A stretch of DNA of 64,000 nt from Methanobacterium_B sp963825335 (GCA_963825335.1 CAWGSP010000001.1:2356001-2420000), one strand, 5' to 3'. Positions 28,953-37,896 are shown, numbered from the stretch's first letter. Numbers and translations: made by a program. The notes: generated by a model from the letters alone, not told the origin.

Positions 28953-29888
28953 TTATTCAAAGACATAAGTTGTACCCACTGTATTTAAAATAACATTATC
29001 CGGCATTTCTTTTTTAAATTTATTGATAGCATTCCATCCTGTACAGTGCATCGGAATCACATAATTCGGATTTATTTTTTTTATATTATCTACAGTTGGA
29101 TGGATTATTGGTTCAAATAAAGACCCTGTAAGGTGAAAACCCCCTAAAATTGCATGAACTTCTTCTACTTGGGTGATTTTCTTTGCATAATTAACTGTGT
29201 TGATTATTCCTGCATGTGCACAGCCACTAATAACCACCAAACCTTTGCCTTTTAAATTAATAACTATTCCCTGATCATCTTTGAAAGGATCCACCACCCA
29301 TTGACCGTTAATTTTCGCTTCAGCCCATGGAAAACCATTTTCAAAGGTTGTAGTTCTTTCCACTTCACCAGTCAAAAGGATCCTGGCTGAAGCTAGTGTA
29401 GAAGGTTTTTCCGATTTAATAATTTCTGCTCCTGCATTTTCCAAAGAATTCTCATTCAAACCAGGTATATCAACAGGGCCAACTGCAGGATTATTTAAGC
29501 GGCGTTCAAGAAATGCATCAGAATGAAGAACAAGAGGAATCTCTCCTGAAACATGATTAAAGAATTCTAAAAGCCCACCAATATGATCAAAGTGACCATG
29601 ACTTAAAACTACTGATTCAATCTTATCTAGATCAACATTCAATGCAGCCATATTGTGTAACAGACACTCTGAAGATAAACCCGCATCCATAAGGATCCAA
29701 CGTTCTTCTGAACCCACATAAACTTTAATAAGGCAAGATAACCCATGTTCCGCAAGAACAAACTTAGAAGGAGAAAATCCAAGCCTTTTATCAATAGCTG
29801 TGCTTTGTGGCATAAATATATCAATATAATTATCAACAAGAATAGTGACTTCTAATCTATCAACTTCTTGTAAGTCTAATTTATTCAT
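28953..29888 (-). CDS. MBL-fold metallo-hydrolase (MJ0296/PqsE-like)
   Basis: 311 residues of metallo-beta-lactamase fold with the metal motif HGHFDH at 97-102, further ligands in SGCAHAG, GGFHL and a terminal MHCTGW. This arrangement is typical of archaeal proteins proposed to make the ribofuranosylaminobenzene phosphate precursor of methanopterin and their relatives; the exact reaction here is uncertain. First gene of an operon with DUF2284. AGAGGT precedes the ATG. Confidence 0.88.
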   Translation of the reverse strand: MNKLDLQEVDRLEVTILVDNYIDIFMPQSTAIDKRLGFSPSKFVLAEHGLSCLIKVYVGSEERWILMDAGLSSECLLHNMAALNVDLDKIESVVLSHGHFDHIGGLLEFFNHVSGEIPLVLHSDAFLERRLNNPAVGPVDIPGLNENSLENAGAEIIKSEKPSTLASARILLTGEVERTTTFENGFPWAEAKINGQWVVDPFKDDQGIVINLKGKGLVVISGCAHAGIINTVNYAKKITQVEEVHAILGGFHLTGSLFEPIIHPTVDNIKKINPNYVIPMHCTGWNAINKFKKEMPDNVILNTVGTTYVFE

Positions 29889-30268
29889 GTTTAACCTCTT
29901 AAAAATATTATTAAAGTTTTCATTAATGTAGCTGTCAATACTATTTTAGGATATTAGATAATCAAATTTTAAGTTATGTAATAACTGATACATAACTTAT
30001 GTATTAATGATTTCGATGTATTAATAAGAATTAAACTGATTTAATAAGTTTATTCTATTTTTATTGTTTAATTCATTTGTATCCATTGTTTTATTTGGAG
30101 ATATCTGCAGTTGTTCTAAATACAAAATGATCTTCCGAGTATTAGGATACTAGTTAGGACATATTTTTAATAACTCTTCAGCATATCCCGTACTATATCA
30201 TATCCCTATTTGAAAATAAATAATTTATAATATCAAGAATTTAAATCGTTATAGAAATCAGTCAATTT
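29889..30268. other. intergenic region with operator, MBL/DUF2284 operon
   Basis: 380 bp upstream of the metallo-hydrolase gene. Besides the palindrome listed separately, only AT-rich DNA with TATA-like sequences. Confidence 0.35.
29966..30003. promoter_or_regulatory. paired operator TACATAACTTATGTA
   Basis: TACATAACTTATGTA at 29989-30003 is a perfect 7-1-7 palindrome; a second, partial copy TTTTAAGTTATGTA at about 29967-29980 is offset by 23 bp. Together they also form an inverted repeat AAGTTATGT/ACATAACTT. The pair lies about 80-115 bp upstream of the metallo-hydrolase start and looks like a double operator for a dimeric repressor that is not encoded next to it. Confidence 0.6.
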
Positions 30269-30706
30269 TTATTTCATTATTTTCTCTGATCTCTGTTTTA
30301 AATTTTGATTCATCATTTCAAATCCAGATTTAGTATTTTTTAACAGTTCAGAGAAAAATGGGACAAATATTCCTGTAAATCTTTCTTTTTGGATGAATAA
30401 TACATTATTATCATCAATTTGATTGATTATCCAACTATGTTCCCCATCGAATAATTTTGGAATCAATACTTTTCCAAGCCATTTAACTTTTTTTTCAAAT
30501 TCAACTGTCTTTAATGTTGGTTTGAATTCCATACCCTTTGAATTTGGTGGTTCAATAAATACTCTAAGTTTAGATCCTTCTTTTAGTGTTCCTGAAATTT
30601 CCTTAATGAATGGATTCCATTCTCCAAACTTATCAAAATCCGTGAGTATACTCCATACAACACTTGATGATGCATTAATTCGAATTTCACTATACACTTC
30701 TTTCAT
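30269..30706 (-). CDS. SRPBCC/START-like (polyketide cyclase-type) protein
   Basis: 145 residues with the SRPBCC opening (EIRINASSSVVWSILTDFDKFGEWNPFI) and the long C-terminal helix. The fold makes a deep hydrophobic cavity; members bind lipids or act as aromatase/cyclases, but the ligand cannot be predicted. It is a single gene without an obvious ribosome binding site, and its ATG follows a TATA-like stretch closely, so a leaderless transcript is possible. Confidence 0.82.
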   Translation of the reverse strand: MKEVYSEIRINASSSVVWSILTDFDKFGEWNPFIKEISGTLKEGSKLRVFIEPPNSKGMEFKPTLKTVEFEKKVKWLGKVLIPKLFDGEHSWIINQIDDNNVLFIQKERFTGIFVPFFSELLKNTKSGFEMMNQNLKQRSEKIMK

Positions 30707-31057
30707 ATTTAATATTATATTCTTAATAATTAATATAATTTCTTTTAATTTGACCTTATTGAAAGAATGAAAAATTAAAACTAGTGGGGTTTTAACGTTT
30801 GATACTAATTTGACTTCGATAAATTCTTATATGTTTAAAAAAAATATCAAGAAAAAGTGAACATTTTATATCATACATGTGCAAAAATTGTGATTAATTG
30901 TTATTTTCAATTATAATTCATTTTAGTTGTGACATTCAGTAAATTAATAATTGATAGTCTATCCATTTGCTTTGATCATTATAATCTGAAGTGTTTTGGA
31001 CTTTATCAACAAATATTTTCATTTTATATCACCTGCAATATTTTTATTTTTATTTCT

Positions 31058-31408
31058 CTAATTTTTTTCATATTCGAGTATGGCAAATTTATTCCCTTCA
31101 GTATCCTGAAATGTTCCTGTAAATCCTAATTTTGGGATATACATCGTTCCGGATATGCTTTTTCCACCAGCTTCAATAATTTTATTTGAAAATTCATCAT
31201 AATTATCAACAATAATGGTATTAGATATATGGATATCAAACCTATCTAACATCATAACACTATCAACACCCATTTCATCCTTTCTTGTAGTTAACAGCCA
31301 ATATTCAAAGGGTTCAAGTTTTTCGATTTTACATTCAACATTTCCATAAAAATTAACAGTTATTTCAGGATTATTTGCAAATATCTCAAAATTAACTACT
31401 CTTAACAA
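31058..31408 (-). CDS. VOC (glyoxalase/bleomycin resistance) family protein
   Basis: 116 residues with one VOC unit: VVNFEIFANNPEITVNFYG at the start, then KIIEAGGKSISGTMYIPKLGFTG and the typical end F-Q-D-T-E-G-N-K-F-A-I-L-E. Such proteins are dimeric metal enzymes or binding proteins. The start is a TTG 8 bases behind GGGGTGATC. No neighbour suggests a substrate. Short single-gene unit; the 310-bp region upstream shows nothing else. Confidence 0.8.
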   Translation of the reverse strand: MLRVVNFEIFANNPEITVNFYGNVECKIEKLEPFEYWLLTTRKDEMGVDSVMMLDRFDIHISNTIIVDNYDEFSNKIIEAGGKSISGTMYIPKLGFTGTFQDTEGNKFAILEYEKN

Positions 31409-31719
31409 ATTTGATCACCCCAACCAAATTTCTACTATATCCCCATTATTTACCCATCTTAATACACCTTATTACACCATAATTTATGGTTTTCAAGGTA
31501 TAAAAATATTATGTTAATATAGAATTATAAAAGATTTACTGCATATTCCAAAGCTAGAAATCCGAAAAGCAAAAACTAATACTCAAAGATGAAAAGTTTA
31601 AGAAATATATGATACAATGACCTTAGTCACCAATTATATGCTTCAATTGTATTAAAAACCGTCCTGTAGGTGACTATTAAATTTTTTAACAAAGAAATAG
31701 GAAATAAATAAATATTTTT
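31409..31719. other. intergenic region without recognised features
   Basis: About 310 bp between VOC and the flavoprotein gene; the last bases hold a T-tract that may end the flavoprotein transcript. Nothing else seen. Confidence 0.3.
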
Positions 31720-33087
31720 TTAAATATTTTCAAATGGTTTTATCATTTCCTTTTTTAATCTTTTTTGATAGATCTCCTTTCTCATACTGGGTATTTTAGT
31801 TAAAAGCATCAGTATCATGTTTTGAATCCTTAATTTCTTGTCTTTTTGGGGAAAATTGTACAGACCATTTTCTTTATAGTATTTATGATCTGCTTGAAAT
31901 GGAAATCTCATTTTTCCATAGATAGCGTCCCTGAAAATTTTATTTGCACCTACACCCAAAAATGTTGCTGGTTTCACATAATCTGATTCTGCATCTCTAA
32001 TAACTTGTCTTGCAAGATTTTGAATCTGTTTATCGATTTCTAATGAATTTCTTATTTCATCGGTTGCAAAGTCTACAAGGTTCGCATGTTGCCATTCACT
32101 GTATGCTTCCATAATTTCAAATAGATTCGAATTCTGATTCAACGGTCCGGAAATTATAAACCCCAATTGTTTGTCCTTGAATACTGGGATATGATTGTAA
32201 AAAAATCCCCTGTCAAAAAATTGTTTCCATTTACTTGAGAGATAACGGTCAATAATAGATCCAGCAAAGATTATCACATCATAATTCTTTAACTTATTGT
32301 AGAAGTTAACAAACCCATCTTTCCCCTGGTATACACATACATTGTTATAACCACATTCAAGACATCCCAGACAACCACCTTTAATATCTATATCATTTAA
32401 ATTGTAAACTTTAATATCATCTGATAATGTGCTTCTAAACTTTTTAACCATCAGGGATAAGTTTGAATCCCTCTCTGTAGAATCTGATACTATAACCACA
32501 CTTTTATTTTGGCAATTTATTTTTTCAGTAAATTGTGATGGTTCATATTTAAATTCCTGTTGATCCAGTGGTGGATAACTTTTTCTAGTTGGTGAATTAG
32601 ATTTTATATCATCAAAAAAGTTCTTTGTAAAGGTGGTTAATCTTTTCCTCTCATTTTCATCTAGAAGATCCATCATGTCAGCAGAGTAAAATCCCAAGTA
32701 TTTCATGTTGAGGTCATCACATATTGCGTGTATATAGTTATGAGCTGTATGATCGTAGAAGTTTATTGAAGTTGTTAATGCACTTGTATATTTATTTTTA
32801 AATACATCCTGCACCCCTTTTTCTGTGATGAGTTCGATGAATCTTTTATACTGTGATGGAACCAAGAAAACATAGAGTGGAAATGCCCATAGTACTCCGT
32901 CTGAACTATTTATTTCCTCTATGATCTCTTTGAAGTATTCTTTATTATTTTCAAGCTTTTTTATTCTTTCAGATATGTTTATTATTTTCATTTCATGTTC
33001 TGGAAAACTTCTCTTTATAAATTTAACATACTGCATTGTGACACTTAAATCCCCTTTGGGACTTCCATTTAAAACAGCTATTTTCAT
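31720..33087 (-). CDS. two-domain flavodoxin-like / iron-sulfur flavoprotein
   Basis: 455 residues with two flavodoxin-fold (NADPH-dependent FMN reductase-like) modules in tandem: 1-175 starting KIAVLNGSPKG, and about 200-390 starting KSVVIVSDSTERDSN. The second holds CLGCLECGYNNVC, the compact cysteine motif of archaeal iron-sulfur flavoproteins, although the module order and length are unusual. It probably transfers electrons via FMN. It is the second gene of an operon, 17 bp after a TetR repressor with three operators; AGGAG precedes the ATG. Confidence 0.82.
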   Translation of the reverse strand: MKIAVLNGSPKGDLSVTMQYVKFIKRSFPEHEMKIINISERIKKLENNKEYFKEIIEEINSSDGVLWAFPLYVFLVPSQYKRFIELITEKGVQDVFKNKYTSALTTSINFYDHTAHNYIHAICDDLNMKYLGFYSADMMDLLDENERKRLTTFTKNFFDDIKSNSPTRKSYPPLDQQEFKYEPSQFTEKINCQNKSVVIVSDSTERDSNLSLMVKKFRSTLSDDIKVYNLNDIDIKGGCLGCLECGYNNVCVYQGKDGFVNFYNKLKNYDVIIFAGSIIDRYLSSKWKQFFDRGFFYNHIPVFKDKQLGFIISGPLNQNSNLFEIMEAYSEWQHANLVDFATDEIRNSLEIDKQIQNLARQVIRDAESDYVKPATFLGVGANKIFRDAIYGKMRFPFQADHKYYKENGLYNFPQKDKKLRIQNMILMLLTKIPSMRKEIYQKRLKKEMIKPFENI

Positions 33088-33104
33088 ATTTTTTCATTCT
33101 CCTA

Positions 33105-33740
33105 TTAATTTCTATATTCAATTGAATTTCTCATTAACAGCAGGGAATGACGTATAAAATCTTCTCCATCTTTTCCAAGGGTCTTTATTGAATCATCCAT
33201 ATTTTCTGAAAGTTTCATTATCGCAATTGTGGATTCCATTAGGTACAAAGCAGTCATAAGAGTATCAATGTCTTTTCTTACTGTTCCATCTTGTTTTCCT
33301 GTTTCAATTGCTTCGGACATGATATTTAAGTGGTTATTGTTGTATTTTGATAGTTTTTCGAGGTTTGTACAGTTTTTATTTAATTTTATGTTTGTTTTTA
33401 AATGTTGCATAAGACTGGAATACTCGGGATATTGTTTATAAAATTTACAGAAGGCAATTCCAGTTGCATATATTTTTTCTAGACCCGTCTTTTTAGATTT
33501 AACTTCGTGTTCCATCATTTCACTTAAGATAATTGTTCCTCTCAGTAACACAGCATAGTAGAGGTCTTCTTTATTTTTGAAATATCTGTATAATGCGGGT
33601 TTGGTCAGTTCTAGTTCTGAGGCTATTGTCTCCATGGTGGTCTTATTAAAACCCTTTGAAAAGAAGATTTTTTCGGCAGCATCAATTATTTCATTGGTTT
33701 TTCGTTCCCTATCCCGTTTTCTTCTTGTTAAACTCGTCAT
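33105..33740 (-). CDS. TetR/AcrR family transcriptional regulator
   Basis: 211 residues: basic N-terminus (TRRKRDRERK), TetR helix-turn-helix about 12-58 (IFFSKGFNKTTMETIASELELTKPALYRYFKNKEDLY), and a helical ligand-binding domain. It is transcribed with the flavoprotein gene. Three 15-bp dyads with 19-bp spacing lie between its TATA box and start, so it almost certainly represses its own operon. The inducer is unknown. Confidence 0.92.
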   Translation of the reverse strand: MTSLTRRKRDRERKTNEIIDAAEKIFFSKGFNKTTMETIASELELTKPALYRYFKNKEDLYYAVLLRGTIILSEMMEHEVKSKKTGLEKIYATGIAFCKFYKQYPEYSSLMQHLKTNIKLNKNCTNLEKLSKYNNNHLNIMSEAIETGKQDGTVRKDIDTLMTALYLMESTIAIMKLSENMDDSIKTLGKDGEDFIRHSLLLMRNSIEYRN

Positions 33741-33766
33741 ATATTACGACTTCCAAAGATTTAATT

Positions 33767-33819
33767 GTTACTCATAGTAATTTCTGTTACCAATAGTAAC
33801 ATAATTTACTCTTGGTAAC
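33767..33819. promoter_or_regulatory. three phased TetR operators
   Basis: GTTACTCATAGTAAT (33767-33781), GTTACCAATAGTAAC (33786-33800) and TTTACTCTTGGTAAC (33805-33819) are near-palindromes of the form GTTAC-n5-GTAAC with centres exactly 19 bp apart. On the minus strand the TATA-like AAATATAAAA (33821-33830) directly precedes them. Dimers on these sites would cover the promoter start region of the TetR-flavoprotein operon. Confidence 0.8.
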
Positions 33820-34323
33820 TTTTTATATTTAAAATTTACTATAAAAAAAAGTTTCACCTCAGTTCGAAAGATATGATATCTATAGAATACTTTTAAAATA
33901 TGATTAGTAATAACTAGAGCATTAATTGATTTAAGATTTAATAATTATGTTTACAATTAATTGTTGATAAAAATGGGGTTATATACTTAAAGATAAAATT
34001 GATTCATTCAAATAGATTGGAAATATTGAAAAAGCAGCAGAATGTTAAAATAAACCTTAAAAATAATTTAAAAATAATTTGTACAATTAAATTAACTGTT
34101 TTTATCTTCTTTCAATGCCCATACAGTTCATCTAATCAAATCTTTTTTTAATTACTTTTACATTTTATTTTAAAATTGGGGTTCCATTCAATTAACTTAT
34201 TAAAGTTGTATTATTCTATAAAATTATATTTTAAATCTTTAAATTTCGCAAAATTAAATAGTAAATTTTATTAGTTATAGTAATGATATTCAAAACAATA
34301 ATATGAATCTGGAGGGGTTTAGT
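33820..34323. other. intergenic region, zinc-ribbon cluster promoter
   Basis: About 500 bp between the TetR operon and the divergent zinc-ribbon genes. AT-rich; nothing beyond TATA-like sequences and the strong GGAGGGG ribosome binding site at the end. Confidence 0.35.
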
Positions 34324-34674
34324 ATGGTAGGAACAAAATATTGTTCAAATTGTGGAGTTCAAATCAATGAAAAAGCTGAAATTTGCCCGGATTGTGGCGT
34401 TAGGCAACCTAATTCAGTTCATTATCAAGAAACGGTTTATCAACAGAAAAATCCAGGTATAGCTGCTGTTTTATCAGCGGTATTTGTGGGACTTGGTCAA
34501 ATTTATAATGGGGAAATTTTCAAAGGATTAATTTTTATATTTGCATATTTTGTATCTTGGGTATTAACTATAGTATTAATAGGATTTATTACTACCCCAA
34601 TACTATGGATATTCGGAATATATGATGCTTATAATACTGCTAAAAAAATTAATACCGGCGAAATAATAGTTTAA
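34324..34674 (+). CDS. zinc-ribbon membrane protein (TM2-like)
   Basis: 116 residues: N-terminal zinc ribbon (CSNCGVQINEKAEICPDCG, about 6-24), then two membrane helices of TM2 type with the conserved GLGQIYNGEIFKG turn and the terminal IYDAYNTAK. An ATG at 34303 would add 7 residues but its codons contain the GGAGGGG that serves the ATG at 34324. It heads a set of five or six zinc-ribbon genes on the same strand. Confidence 0.85.
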   Translation: MVGTKYCSNCGVQINEKAEICPDCGVRQPNSVHYQETVYQQKNPGIAAVLSAVFVGLGQIYNGEIFKGLIFIFAYFVSWVLTIVLIGFITTPILWIFGIYDAYNTAKKINTGEIIV

Positions 34675-34713
34675 AAACAGTTGTCTTAATATATTGTGTT
34701 TAAAGGTGTTACA

Positions 34714-35232
34714 ATGGTAAATAATCAATATTATACTCTTTGTACTAACTGTTCTGCACAAATTCCAAAGAATGTCAATTTTTGCACAGAATGCGGATCT
34801 CCACTTGAACAGGATTCATCTAATAATTCTACATATAAACGACCGAGAAATGTCGAGAATGATCCTGTTGAATCAATTAAAGAATCTGGTCAAGAGTTCA
34901 TGAATGAAATAAGTAAATTGTTTAACAAGTCTAATGATAAACTTCTTGCCCAAGATGGCATTCACTTTGAAGGTTCGATTAAAAAAGGTGATTATTGTCA
35001 TCACTGTTCTGCAATACTTCCCAATAATGTCAACTTTTGTACTGAATGCGGGACACCTACTGAAAATAAAAAATCTGACCACATTTCAGATAGTTCAAAA
35101 ATTCAAGGTAAAATAGATAATACTGAACTTGAAAACTTGGAATATTTAGAAAAACTAGCAAGTCTAAGGGATAAATCAATAATTACAGATGAAGAGTTTG
35201 AAAAGAAAAAGAAAGACATTCTTAAACTTTAA
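34714..35232 (+). CDS. double zinc-ribbon protein with SHOCT domain
   Basis: 172 residues. Two zinc ribbons of nearly the same sequence (CTNCSAQIPKNVNFCTECG near 9-27 and CHHCSAILPNNVNFCTECG near 97-115), separated by a polar linker, then a C-terminal SHOCT helix pair (LEYLEKLASLRDKSIITDEEFE). SHOCT is a short domain thought to mediate oligomerisation or membrane-proximal assembly. The start at 34714 has AAAGGTG before it. It lies 39 bp after the TM2-like gene. Confidence 0.85.
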   Translation: MVNNQYYTLCTNCSAQIPKNVNFCTECGSPLEQDSSNNSTYKRPRNVENDPVESIKESGQEFMNEISKLFNKSNDKLLAQDGIHFEGSIKKGDYCHHCSAILPNNVNFCTECGTPTENKKSDHISDSSKIQGKIDNTELENLEYLEKLASLRDKSIITDEEFEKKKKDILKL

Positions 35233-35261
35233 AGCCTATTTAAAAATTTGGGGGAATTTTT

Positions 35262-35585
35262 TTGGGATACTTAAATTGTGAAAAATGTGGTGGACATTAC
35301 GAACTGAAGGAAGGGGAAGCTATTGATGATTTTGAAGGGTGCTCATGCGGAGGAAAGTTCAAATTTGTTAAGGATATTGCTGATCTAAACTCCGCTAAAG
35401 ATATAAAATCTAATTTTGTTGAGAAATTTATTTGTCCAAACTGTGGTATAGAAAATGGTTTAAATACAAAATTTTGTGGTTCATGCGGGGAACCATTGAA
35501 TACAGATCATATCAATAAAATCCCTCAAAAAAAGAGTTCAGCTACAATAATTTCAAATCAAAGTGGACTCATTAAAAAAAAATGA
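35262..35585 (+). CDS. zinc-ribbon protein, upstream part of a split gene
   Basis: 107 residues from a TTG start behind GGGGGA. It has an N-terminal CxxC...CxC module (CEKCGGHYELKEGE, CSCGGKF) also found at the end of the protein at 36028, and a classical zinc ribbon (CPNCGIENGLNTKFCGSCG) near 66-84. It ends in a run of nine A at about 35574-35582. With eight A the frame would continue into the membrane segment at 35563-35940. So it may be the soluble part of a longer membrane protein. Confidence 0.75.
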   Translation: MGYLNCEKCGGHYELKEGEAIDDFEGCSCGGKFKFVKDIADLNSAKDIKSNFVEKFICPNCGIENGLNTKFCGSCGEPLNTDHINKIPQKKSSATIISNQSGLIKKK

Positions 35586-35940
35586 TATAACAGCGATTAT
35601 TTCAGGATTTGTTACTATAATAGCTCTTTATTCTGCCTATTTTCTGAGTATATTTATTATACCTACTTTAATTTCAGGTATAATAGCCGGTTTTTTCACA
35701 CCTTCTGGAAATTATATGAAAAGCATAATATATGGTGCAGTTATCGGTTTAGTGGGTACAGCAGGTTATGTTTTTGTAATAAATGTTTTATATACTAGTT
35801 ATATATCATTGCAATATGCCACTATTACTATCTCACCATTATCCATTATTGAAATATTATTTCTAGCTATTGTTATTGGTTCGATTGGAGGTTTTGTTGG
35901 ATCATACTTTAGACCGTATATTAACATTAATAATGCCTAA
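35563..35940 (+). CDS. four-helix membrane domain, downstream part of the split gene
   Basis: 125 residues with four membrane helices and the DUF5518-like pattern (GIIAGFFTPSGNYMKSIIYGAVIGLVG...). It overlaps the preceding frame by 22 bp in the +1 frame. GTG 35563 could start it, but there is no ribosome binding site; more likely it is joined to the zinc-ribbon part by slippage at the A9 run, or the gene is frameshifted. Zinc ribbon plus such helices matches the layout of the gene at 34324. Confidence 0.65.
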   Translation: MDSLKKNDITAIISGFVTIIALYSAYFLSIFIIPTLISGIIAGFFTPSGNYMKSIIYGAVIGLVGTAGYVFVINVLYTSYISLQYATITISPLSIIEILFLAIVIGSIGGFVGSYFRPYININNA

Positions 35941-36027
35941 TTGGGGGATAAATGATTAAATTTTTCCAAATTTAGTGTATATATTTTTAACATTCTTTTA
36001 TTAATATAATAGATAAAGAGGGTTTTT

Positions 36028-36822
36028 ATGGAAAATAAAGATTCAAATAAGACTATAAAATGCAATAGTTGTAATGCAGAAGTCCTACTGGGGAAAAATT
36101 TTTGTACAGAATGTGGGAAACCAATTGAAAAAGTTTCAGAAGTTGATGACAATACAGATCAAAATATTGTTTGCCCGAAATGTCATGCAAAATTATCAGC
36201 TGAACTTAGATTCTGTGAAGAATGTGGAACTAAAATAGAACATAACAATACTTCCAATCAACAAACAATATGTTCTAAATGTTATGCAGATGTTCCTCAA
36301 GGTAATAGTTTCTGTGAAGAATGCGGTACTAAAACTGAGGTCTCTCATAGTTCTAATCTAGAAATTAGATGTCCAAAATGCTACAAGAAAGTTGAAAATG
36401 GAGAAACATTTTGTACAGAATGTGGTACTTCTCTTATAGTAGAAAAACCTGCATCGAATGCCAATATTAAAGAAGAACTGAAAAAAAAGAGAGAATCTTC
36501 TGGTAGAACTGTTCCCCCAACTGATGAAACTTTAGATTCTTTAGTAAGATCTGGAAAGGGATTAATGAAAGGTTTGGGTGGATTCCTTGATAAAGCTACG
36601 TCTGGAATTGATAAGAATATAAATCAATCCAATAAATCTTCAAATAAAAATGTAAATGAAATGTATCACGCAAGAAGAGAGAATAAAATCATTTTACCAG
36701 GATTTTTGGTTTGTGATGCTTGTGGCGGTTATTACGAACTTCAGCCAAATGAATCTCCAGATGATTTTAGTGATGAGTGTGAATGTGGTGGAAAGTTAGA
36801 ACATCTATCTAAATTACCATGA
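36028..36822 (+). CDS. protein with four zinc ribbons
   Basis: 264 soluble residues. Four zinc ribbons of the form C-x2-C-x(12-13)-F-C-x-E-C-G-T/K in tandem between about 12 and 132, a charged linker with a Gly-rich helix (SGKGLMKGLGGFLDKATSG), and a C-terminal CDACGGYYELQPNESPDD...CECGGKL module shared with the gene at 35262. Such arrays bind protein or nucleic acid; no enzyme domain. GAGGG precedes the ATG. Middle gene of the zinc-ribbon set, 37 bp before the M48 peptidase. Confidence 0.85.
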   Translation: MENKDSNKTIKCNSCNAEVLLGKNFCTECGKPIEKVSEVDDNTDQNIVCPKCHAKLSAELRFCEECGTKIEHNNTSNQQTICSKCYADVPQGNSFCEECGTKTEVSHSSNLEIRCPKCYKKVENGETFCTECGTSLIVEKPASNANIKEELKKKRESSGRTVPPTDETLDSLVRSGKGLMKGLGGFLDKATSGIDKNINQSNKSSNKNVNEMYHARRENKIILPGFLVCDACGGYYELQPNESPDDFSDECECGGKLEHLSKLP

Positions 36823-36859
36823 ATATCATTAAATAATAAATAGAAAGTAGGGATCTATC

Positions 36860-37795
36860 ATGGAAAGGAAAAAATTATTTTTGTTAAATCCAACAGAGTA
36901 CGAACACAGTTTTGATAAACAAGCTCTTAACTCTCTTGAAGGAACTCCGGGACTGGAAAAGTTAGTAAGGAAGATTAATGAATATGGTATCGAAAGAATA
37001 TATCGGCTTGGTTATACAGGAAGTAATATAAAAGTAACTCCGGATAATTTTCCAGATATTTATAAACTGCTAGAAGAAGCATGTGACAATATTTACTTAA
37101 AAAATATTCCAGATATGTATATTGAGTGGAACTATGAGATTAACGCTTTGGCTATTGGCTCACAAAATCCTATGGTTGTACTTAATTCAGGAGCAGTAGA
37201 TTTATTAACCAAAGAAGAATTATTGTTTGTAATTGGTCATGAAGTAGGGCATATAAAAAGTGGACATATGTTGTATCACGATATGGCACTCATTTTACCA
37301 ATTTTAGGTGAAATCATAGGTTCAGTGACCCTAGGAATAGGATCTTTGCTATCATCCGGATTAGAATTCTCTTTAATGTATTGGTACAGAATGTCAGAAC
37401 TTACAGCTGATAGAGCAGGACTTTTAGCTTGTCAAGATGAAAAGGTTGTTTTAAGCGCTCTGATGAAGATGGGTGGAGTACCTAAAAATTTCTATGATAA
37501 AATGAATACAGATGCATTTATCAAACAAGCAAAAGAATTTAAAGGTTTTGACTATGATTCCATGGATAAAGTTGCTAAATTGATATTAATTGCCACTCAA
37601 ACACATCCTTGGACGGTAATGAGAGCATCCGAAATCATAAAATGGTCTGATTCAGGAAAATATCAAAATATTATTGATATTCATGGAAAAGATAGTATTG
37701 AAGAACTTGAAATCTCATGTTTTAAATGTGGCCGAATGTTGAAAGGAACTGAAACTTTCTGTGGTGTTTGTGGAGCAAAAGTTGGGAACCGTTGA
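36860..37795 (+). CDS. M48 family metalloprotease with C-terminal zinc ribbon
   Basis: 311 residues. Zincin motif HEVGH at 127-131 with the third ligand Glu180 in ELTADRAG places it in peptidase family M48 (HtpX/Ste24-like). It has one or two hydrophobic segments around 142-172, weaker than in HtpX, so it may be peripheral. The end (286-311) is a zinc ribbon, CFKCGRMLKGTETFCGVCG, of the same type as the neighbouring proteins. This suggests that the protease and the ribbon proteins work together, perhaps in membrane protein quality control; this is inference. Confidence 0.9.
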   Translation: MERKKLFLLNPTEYEHSFDKQALNSLEGTPGLEKLVRKINEYGIERIYRLGYTGSNIKVTPDNFPDIYKLLEEACDNIYLKNIPDMYIEWNYEINALAIGSQNPMVVLNSGAVDLLTKEELLFVIGHEVGHIKSGHMLYHDMALILPILGEIIGSVTLGIGSLLSSGLEFSLMYWYRMSELTADRAGLLACQDEKVVLSALMKMGGVPKNFYDKMNTDAFIKQAKEFKGFDYDSMDKVAKLILIATQTHPWTVMRASEIIKWSDSGKYQNIIDIHGKDSIEELEISCFKCGRMLKGTETFCGVCGAKVGNR

Positions 37796-37865
37796 GTTTG
37801 ATAATATTCAAAACAGATAGAAAAATCATTGAGATTTTATTAGTATGTTATAGTGTTTTAAACCT

Positions 37866-37896
37866 ATCTGAGGTTTTTTTTCTTTCTTTATTTTTT
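37866..37896. terminator. T-tract terminator between convergent genes
   Basis: GGTTTTTTTTCTTTCTTTAT and further T-runs after the M48 gene. They match archaeal U-tract termination of the plus-strand unit. Confidence 0.4.

Noticed and set aside
30929..31129. Plus-strand frame opposite the VOC gene end
   Set aside because: Hydrophobic translation of AT-rich intergenic DNA overlapping a well-supported gene on the other strand.
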